Below are positions 7,801 through 10,625 of a stretch of 10,625 nucleotides of DNA, in pieces. Position numbers and translations under genes: made by a program. Each line of letters opens with the position of its first letter. Position 1 is the stretch's first letter. This stretch comes from JAZNGX01 sp045576675 (GTDB lineage Bacteria > Bacillota > Clostridia > Monoglobales > Firm-18). The notes under the pieces were generated by a model that ran no database searches, had not been told where the DNA came from, and saw only the letters and a list, made by a program, of their open reading frames with translations. The DNA is taken from positions 1 to 10,625 of the forward strand of contig JAZNGX010000184.1 in assembly GCA_045576675.1 (NCBI GenBank), in the 5' to 3' direction.

Positions 7801-8489
7801 TTGATGGAATTCTTTATGATAAGGAATTAAGAAAGCTTATAAAGGTACCGGGCAATAAGAATATAGAATTGTTTGAAATTCCTGCAACTGTTACAGAAAT
7901 TGCTTCGTATGCTGCAGAATATCTTAGAATAAAAGCATTGATTATCCCAGAGGGTGTAAAAACAATTGGCGAAGGTGCGTTTGCTAAAAACGATACACTT
8001 ATGAATGTTATGTTGCCAAAGAGTCTTGAATCTATCGGTGACGATGCGTTCTATATGGCTCCAATAAGAGTTGTAGTGTATGGTGGCAGTGAACAGCAGT
8101 TTAACGAGCTTGTTCCTGAATCTTATGATGCAGCAACATCAAGCACAAATCCGTTGCGTATGGCAATTCATAAAAAATATAATTCAAATGATAAGGTTCA
8201 TACACTGATGTTTGATTGCTACGATATAGCAACCGGCGGTATGGAAGTGTTTGCAGAGGTTGCAGCATTCAGACCATTCACAGCCGTTGCGGCAATATAT
8301 GACAGCGAAGATGTACTTATATCAACAAAAGTGCTTAACGTTAAAGCATTAAGTGATTTTGCAGAATTTGATTTTGATGGAATAAGCTTTGGTAACGGAA
8401 TAAAAGTACGTATGTTGATGCTGGACAGCATAAATACAATGCAGCCTGTTGGCGTTATGTCTGAAAAAACATCAACCATTGACAAATAA
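1830..8489 (+). CDS. Giant secreted BspA-type leucine-rich-repeat protein with bacterial Ig-like (BIG2) domains
   Basis: 2219 residues from a GTG start. Residues 1-26 are a Sec signal peptide (MFKKIVSLVMVLCLVAGMLG, then VVPVFA|SD). The mature protein carries about 55 BspA/LRR_5 repeats (consensus 'L..I.IPdSVt.IG.yAF..C') in five blocks: about 30-352, 353-732, 733-980, 1149-1770 and 1854-2118. Blocks 1, 4 and 5 open with a 'CGdnvtW....tL.IsGtGdM.DY...aPW' header; blocks 2 and 3 open with a 'TPeEYF.F..G.ItgY.G....vviP..IGG..Vt.IG' header. Each block closes with a 'l.dVyY.GTe.eW' cap. Five inserts of the 'vdGvLYd....tLlkyP' type interrupt the repeats. Two BIG2-like domains (about 981-1148) separate blocks 3 and 4, and a degenerate third (about 1774-1852) separates 4 and 5. 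Residues 2119-2219 form a distinct C-terminal domain ending near 'GIKVRMLMLDSINTMQPVGV'. BspA-family proteins elsewhere mediate adhesion to host matrix or other bacteria; that role is inferred here. No LPXTG, SLH, dockerin or C-terminal membrane anchor is visible. Confidence 0.93.
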   Translation: MFKKIVSLVMVLCLVAGMLGVVPVFASDLSGECGDNVTWELSADLTTLTVKGSGAIRDYSYDDYAGWYNSAMYSVTTLVIEEGITRIGNYAFYSLRYLKSITIPDSVKEIGECAFSDCWAVEDIYLGSGVESIGYQAFAACQTLTELVIPDNVKTIYSMAFGCIKLKSIHIGSGVESIAVRAFETSGELEEITVSEDNESYLVEDGVLYDINKTTLLKYVPNNNSSEFTVPSTVSDIHAYAFAESKYLTKVTVPDTVTEVGMGAFLKCSALTSVVYNADVDSLAGSLFYKCSSLESVFIPKGITTIDGYAFYNCDSLTDVYFGGTESEWADVGVKTANSSLASALIHYECSVTDDMTSYTPDEYFVFKDGVITDYTGSFDKVVVPKAIGGVTVTTIGENAFDCANATKIVLPDTIETIKIKAFMSSDITSMVIPESVKTIEHSAFQYCYYLKSIDFLTEQLEEIKDSTFYYCTTLEEITLPDSVKTVGDNAFMYCDALKTVTLGKNLESITGQAFQSTRSLENIYLADENKHFMVVNNALCQKDPVTEVNYKIVAYPCANINEEFEIPDEIETIGKYAFEQCGNLKHIAIPGGVKVIENNAFYGCTGITELILPDDLTTVGNNAFSSCTQITSVEIDCENIGTSLFSGCRQLKSATVKSAEAVKDGMFAYCDSLTAVYISKSVKSVENNAFRDCKSLTDIYYEGTADEWKSVTVSSTNNSTFQSATVHYESTPDDIVVATPEEYFSFSGGTITGYQGTATDVVIPATIGGIKVTAIGSYAFARNNNITRVVVPNGVTSIGSYAFRNCSSLKTVKLPETVTTIGSYAFYWCESLESINIPDAVTAINDYTFYYCYNLKNFKFPASLTYIGIRAFYNANLETLVLPDKLETINDEAFSNCEFTYVIIPDSVKTIGYRAFYWSTQFEQIVIGSGLESIGNEAFYNCWSIRNVYYNGTTVDWTEITRGYSNEDLFNADIIYNYNKVTGISIAKENNEMWVGDRLEIEVTFQPENADFTDCVWSSSNENVAIVNENGIVTAVSQGEAIITATSKDGGYSASCKVTTKNVAVTGFDIIDDSIELVVDEDKPIEVAFEPSNATIRDIEWTTSDPNVVIPIMPDMLHGVSKGTATITGTTADGRFTDSITVTVTDSYGDGTLENGITWKVNYDGTLVISGNGDMPDYKINEQSQNGATGNFDKEDADIGNPAPWYELAENITGIYVEDGITSIGDYAFYNLYRILMVQLPDTLKEIGRNAFSNIWQQYEMDIPDSVETIGAYAFAHNNAFFITGLPTGLKTIGDYAFYYHNLSNVMLPLVPEGVTSIGKCAFYGTNVAHINIPDSVTTIGSGAFAGNDGLCIIEISSDNENFVVENNTLYNADRTTLMLCADRASVQFDVPSSVTKIDDYAFSRVMNLSNINISNSVKTIGEGAFQQCNVSYINLPEGLTSIGKSAFSSCGQLSGVRIPASIKVIPDNAFSGCNMLNWIELHDDITKIGNYAFSSCNQLMNIKMPSSLEVLGNGAFGYCGQLSQITLNDGLKTIGNYAFDGCMYNYIEIPASVIAIGEGAFRSSNLMDIYVNSGNQSFTVIDGALYTMDKKLLKQYPKARTADTVVVAAGTEKIENSAFNQTQVNRVILPDTVTEIGNMAFESSTLKYINLPDSITKIGYNAFGSTQLTEVGLPNNLEVIPNGLFYNCQSLLGVTVGTGTKIIESSAFSNTSLSQLFVNGLLTKIAHYAFEGSNNLNAVLFAGTEAQWNSIFIDTMNTPVDNAIIECNAELISGVDIDEKEIKMSIGETKKLSTVISDDGEGMLVPWWSIVGDSVAVDANGNIAANRAGMSVVMANVPGGYSDVCFVYVEEGGKCGENVNWSFDGNETLIISGTGDMYDYDMLGTDNGDGTMTFKEAPWMQYGPEIKAVNIENGVTSIGDYAFWCMPELTKVTIADTVATIGNFAFETTRISNINIPAGVTTIKADAFSMCHDLENITVDSKNTSFTAVDGILYDKELRKLIKVPGNKNIELFEIPATVTEIASYAAEYLRIKALIIPEGVKTIGEGAFAKNDTLMNVMLPKSLESIGDDAFYMAPIRVVVYGGSEQQFNELVPESYDAATSSTNPLRMAIHKKYNSNDKVHTLMFDCYDIATGGMEVFAEVAAFRPFTAVAAIYDSEDVLISTKVLNVKALSDFAEFDFDGISFGNGIKVRMLMLDSINTMQPVGVMSEKTSTIDK
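1917..8183 (+). repeat. BspA-type leucine-rich-repeat array in five capped blocks
   Basis: Coding repeats of about 23 codons, roughly 55 by eye. Block 1 is 1917-2885 (about 9 repeats), block 2 is 2886-4025 (12), block 3 is 4026-4769 (8), block 4 is 5274-7139 (20) and block 5 is 7386-8183 (6). The Ig-like domains lie at 4770-5273 and 7140-7385. Short stretches are conserved at DNA level, for example CC(T/C)GACAGTGTT(A/G)AA at about 2139, 3270, 4545 and 5622. Overall the units are diverged rather than recent tandem copies. Confidence 0.88.
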
Positions 8490-8507
8490 TTATTGTGGTG
8501 GTAATAT
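8479..8507 (+). promoter_or_regulatory. Sigma-A-type promoter of the beta-helix protein gene
   Basis: A perfect -35 TTGACA (8479-8484) sits inside the last codons of the giant gene. A 17-base spacer and -10 TAATAT (8502-8507) preceded by TGG (extended -10) follow. Transcription would start near 8514, about 22 bases before the ATG at 8536. The gene can therefore be expressed independently of the giant gene. The spacer holds a 10-base palindrome, AATAATTATT (8485-8494). The region matches the one in front of the partial gene at the left edge. Confidence 0.72.
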
Positions 8508-8535
8508 ATAGGTAAATAAAATTGGAGGGAATACT

Positions 8536-10437
8536 ATGAAAGTAAAAAAGATTTTATCAGTAATCATATGTTTGGCTATTTTACTGAGTATAAGCTGTTT
8601 GACAGCATTTGCTGATGATGTACTTACTGCAACTCCGGCAACAGAATTGCCCGAAGCAGTTGATGGCGTTATTACACTGACATCAGATGTGATTATTAAT
8701 GACACTTTTAACGTTACGGAAAATCTTACAATCGAAGGAAACGATTATACTCTGACTTATACCGGTACAGGCAGAGCTATTGATGTAAGGAAAGAGACAA
8801 ACGGAGCAAACCTTACGCTTAACAATCTTACAGTTGATTGTACAGCAAACTATTGCCAGCGTGGTGTTAACTACAATACAAGCGGAACACTCGTGCTCAA
8901 TGATGTAACAGTCAAGGGTACAAATGTTACATATGCAGTTAATCTTCCGGCTGACTCTGACAATTGTACTGTTACCATTACAAACAGCGATATATCCGGT
9001 AACATTGCACTTAATGTATGGGGCGAAAACGCAACAATCAATGTAGCTGATACCGATTTAACCTCAATTGATAATGTAGCTGCTGAGAATTATTCGGCTG
9101 TTAAGCTGAATAATGATGGCACCACTGTTGCGGAAGGCACTGTGATTACTATCACAGGCGGTTCAATTACTGCGTTGGATGAGAAAGGCGAGCCATCTGT
9201 TGCAACAAGCAACGCAACTTTAACCGGTTCTATTAATGTGAGCGATACTACCGTTGTAACGGGCAGCAACGTTGAAGTTGTGGCAATCGTAGCGTATAAC
9301 GGTTACTCTGAATTCTACTCCTACTCAGTTTTGCAGAACGCTATCGACAAAGCTACAGACGACGCTAACGCTACTGTTAAGCTTCTCAAAGATATAGAGG
9401 TTTCAGATATGCTTACGGTAACCGGTGAGATTGTTCTCGACTTGAACGGCAAAACTATCAGTCAGACAAAGGCACAGACTGCAGGTTATCAGATGATTCT
9501 CAATGATGGTAAGCTTACTATCAATGACTCTGTTGGCGGCGGTAAAATAAGCTATACTGACAGCGGTAATGGCGGAGAGTATATTTCTGATACTATTTAC
9601 AACCGCGGCACATTGGTTATCAATGGCGGTACTATTGAAAACATCAGCTCTGCAACAGTTGCTACTAACGGATATCCTCATGCGGTAGATACTTATTCAG
9701 GTATTCGTGATACTTCCGTTACCATAAACGGCGGAACAATTTACTGTGCTGAATATTCAGCAATAAGAATGTTCTGCGTAAGTGCAACAAATAAAGCAGA
9801 TCTTGTAATCAACGGCGGAACTATAAAGGGTGCTGTTGATATGCAGAATGGCACTAAAAATGCCGCTTTGGGTTCTCTTACTGTAAACGGCGGTACATTT
9901 GAAACAACAAAGAATGCAAACAACATTCGCTTTGCAAACTGGAACGGTGGTGCAACAGAGTATGGCATTACCGCACAAATCAATGATGGTACATTCAATG
10001 GTGGTATAACCACAGCATATGTACCTGCCACAGCAAATTGGGATTCTAAGATTATCACAGGCGGTACATTCTCTTTTGATGTAGCGGATTATGTGGCTGA
10101 CGGCTTTAAAATGAAATATAACGGTGACGGCACATATGTAGTTGTAGATCCAATCTGGACAACAGAATATGCAGTAAGCGGAAACACAATCAGATTTATT
10201 TTTGATGCGAATATTGATGGCGAAGTTATTTCAGGAATCAAGTTTGTTAAGGTAACAGGAACAGAAGCTGAATATGAAGCTGCTGCAGGTCTTGGCGGCG
10301 AAACAACAAACAGCAAAACCTTCTATGGTGATGTTACAGATGTTCCTGAGGATGCTACATTCTATGCAGTAGCGTTTGTTAAATCAGGAGATAAGACATA
10401 TTGGTCAGCTCCTGTTATGGGAAAATTGGCACAATAA
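8536..10437 (+). CDS. Secreted right-handed beta-helix surface protein with 'NGGTI/GGTF' repeats
   Basis: 633 residues. The ATG at 8536 follows GGAGGG (8524-8529) at 6 bases. Residues 1-26 are a Sec signal peptide ending TAFA|DD. Residues about 45-250 form a first beta-helix region with short strands such as 'LTIEGN', 'LTLNNLTVDC', 'LVLNDVTVKG' and 'VTITNSDISG'. At about 253-310 a new module begins: 'AYNGYSEFYSYSVLQNAIDKA', then 'VKLLKDIEV' and 'IVLDLNGKTIS'. Helix rungs follow with 'LVINGGTIENI', 'VTINGGTIYC', 'LVINGGTIKG', 'LTVNGGTFE' and 'QINDGTFNGG', closing with 'ITGGTFSFDVADYVADGFKM' and 'NGDGTYVV' (507-536). Residues about 545-633 are a separate C-terminal domain of unknown role ('VPEDATFYAVAFVKSGDKTY'). 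Such proteins are common on gut Firmicutes, mostly without known ligand; adhesion or glycan binding is inference. No sortase or SLH anchor is visible. The gene probably shares its transcript with the 48-residue peptide 14 bases downstream. A Cys at 21 is not in a good lipobox (SISC), so a lipoprotein is unlikely. Confidence 0.9.
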   Translation: MKVKKILSVIICLAILLSISCLTAFADDVLTATPATELPEAVDGVITLTSDVIINDTFNVTENLTIEGNDYTLTYTGTGRAIDVRKETNGANLTLNNLTVDCTANYCQRGVNYNTSGTLVLNDVTVKGTNVTYAVNLPADSDNCTVTITNSDISGNIALNVWGENATINVADTDLTSIDNVAAENYSAVKLNNDGTTVAEGTVITITGGSITALDEKGEPSVATSNATLTGSINVSDTTVVTGSNVEVVAIVAYNGYSEFYSYSVLQNAIDKATDDANATVKLLKDIEVSDMLTVTGEIVLDLNGKTISQTKAQTAGYQMILNDGKLTINDSVGGGKISYTDSGNGGEYISDTIYNRGTLVINGGTIENISSATVATNGYPHAVDTYSGIRDTSVTINGGTIYCAEYSAIRMFCVSATNKADLVINGGTIKGAVDMQNGTKNAALGSLTVNGGTFETTKNANNIRFANWNGGATEYGITAQINDGTFNGGITTAYVPATANWDSKIITGGTFSFDVADYVADGFKMKYNGDGTYVVVDPIWTTEYAVSGNTIRFIFDANIDGEVISGIKFVKVTGTEAEYEAAAGLGGETTNSKTFYGDVTDVPEDATFYAVAFVKSGDKTYWSAPVMGKLAQ

Positions 10438-10438
10438 T

Positions 10439-10444
10439 GGAGGA
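10439..10444 (+). promoter_or_regulatory. Ribosome binding site deciding the start of the 48-residue peptide
   Basis: GGAGGA begins 2 bases after the stop codon of the beta-helix gene. It is 7 bases before the ATG at 10452 but only 1 base before an in-frame ATG at 10446, so 10452 is the likely start. No promoter is seen in the 14-base gap, which suggests co-transcription and perhaps translational coupling. Confidence 0.8.
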
Positions 10445-10451
10445 AATGAAA

Positions 10452-10598
10452 ATGAAAAAATATATTAAGCCTGAAATTGAAATAAAAAATATCACAGCAG
10501 ATGATATTATAATGACAAGTGTGTTGCCAACAACAATAAATGGTAATGATGCTGATGATTACGGCTCAAAAGCATATACAGATTTGTTCGCAGAATAA
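10452..10598 (+). CDS. 48-residue leader-like peptide of unknown function
   Basis: The protein is short and complete. It starts MKKYIKPEIEIKNI, continues TADDIIMTSVLPTTINGNDA and ends DDYGSKAYTDLFAE. It has no hydrophobic segment, so it is neither a signal peptide nor a membrane protein, and the C-terminal half is acidic and polar. From memory, short peptides of the form 'MKkY.kPeieV..f..eDvI.tS' recur in Clostridia, mostly as hypothetical proteins. The YxxP element also resembles the leader motif bound by the recognition domain in lasso-peptide precursors, but the 'T-x-core' arrangement is not convincing and no maturation enzyme is in the window. It lies 14 bases after the beta-helix gene with a good ribosome binding site, which supports real translation in the same operon. 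Whether it partners the surface protein, is a precursor of a modified peptide, or something else is open. Confidence 0.75.
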   Translation: MKKYIKPEIEIKNITADDIIMTSVLPTTINGNDADDYGSKAYTDLFAE

Positions 10599-10625
10599 TA
10601 GTTGTTAAAAGTTTAAGCTCTCTAT

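Noticed and set aside
258..8513. Inverted copies of the 37-base promoter element as the ends of an invertible segment
   Set aside because: The copies are imperfect and no recombinase gene is in the window. Inversion would leave both promoters pointing outward, so no switch would result.
8590..8600. Lipoprotein signal (SISC) in the beta-helix protein
   Set aside because: Position -3 is Ser instead of Leu/Val/Ile, and a good signal peptidase I site (TAFA|DD) follows five residues later.

Overview
The window is AT-rich, with Shine-Dalgarno sites of the AGGAGG type, sigma-A-type promoters and several Sec signal peptides of Gram-positive style. The protein families (BspA-type leucine-rich repeats, bacterial Ig-like domains, beta-helix surface proteins with 'NGGTI/GGTF' repeats) point to an anaerobic Firmicute, most likely a gut or rumen Clostridia member of the Oscillospiraceae/Lachnospiraceae kind. 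This lineage is an inference from style and families; there is no phylogenetic marker gene.

Layout: there are two gene groups transcribed away from each other from an intergenic region at about 1666-1829. Leftward (minus strand) lie a cytoplasmic pectate-lyase-fold protein related to GH28 polygalacturonases (301-1665) and then the first 72 codons of a secreted protein that runs off the left edge (1-217). Rightward (plus strand) lie a 2219-residue secreted BspA-type leucine-rich-repeat protein (1830-8489), a 633-residue secreted beta-helix protein (8536-10437) and a 48-residue peptide (10452-10598). About 95% of the window is coding. No gap exceeds 300 bases, and no tRNA, rRNA, CRISPR array or mobile element is visible. 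The last 27 bases hold nothing recognisable.

The giant protein is built from five leucine-rich-repeat blocks. Each has its own N-terminal header and its own C-terminal closing motif; Ig-like domains separate blocks 3/4 and 4/5, and a distinct C-terminal domain of about 100 residues ends the protein. The partial left-edge gene and the 633-residue gene look like relatives: they share signal-peptide style and beta-helix entry motif, and their promoter regions are almost identical in two blocks at fixed spacing. None of the exported proteins seen to its end carries LPXTG, SLH or dockerin signals, so their attachment to the cell is unexplained.

Working model (inference): this is a surface-protein locus for adhesion or glycan contact, with an intracellular glycosidase-like enzyme next door. 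The 48-residue peptide, translated right behind the beta-helix protein, is the least explained element. It has a YxxP-type N-terminus and a 'DDIIMTS' motif resembling short leader-like peptides of Clostridia, but no modifying enzyme lies in the window.
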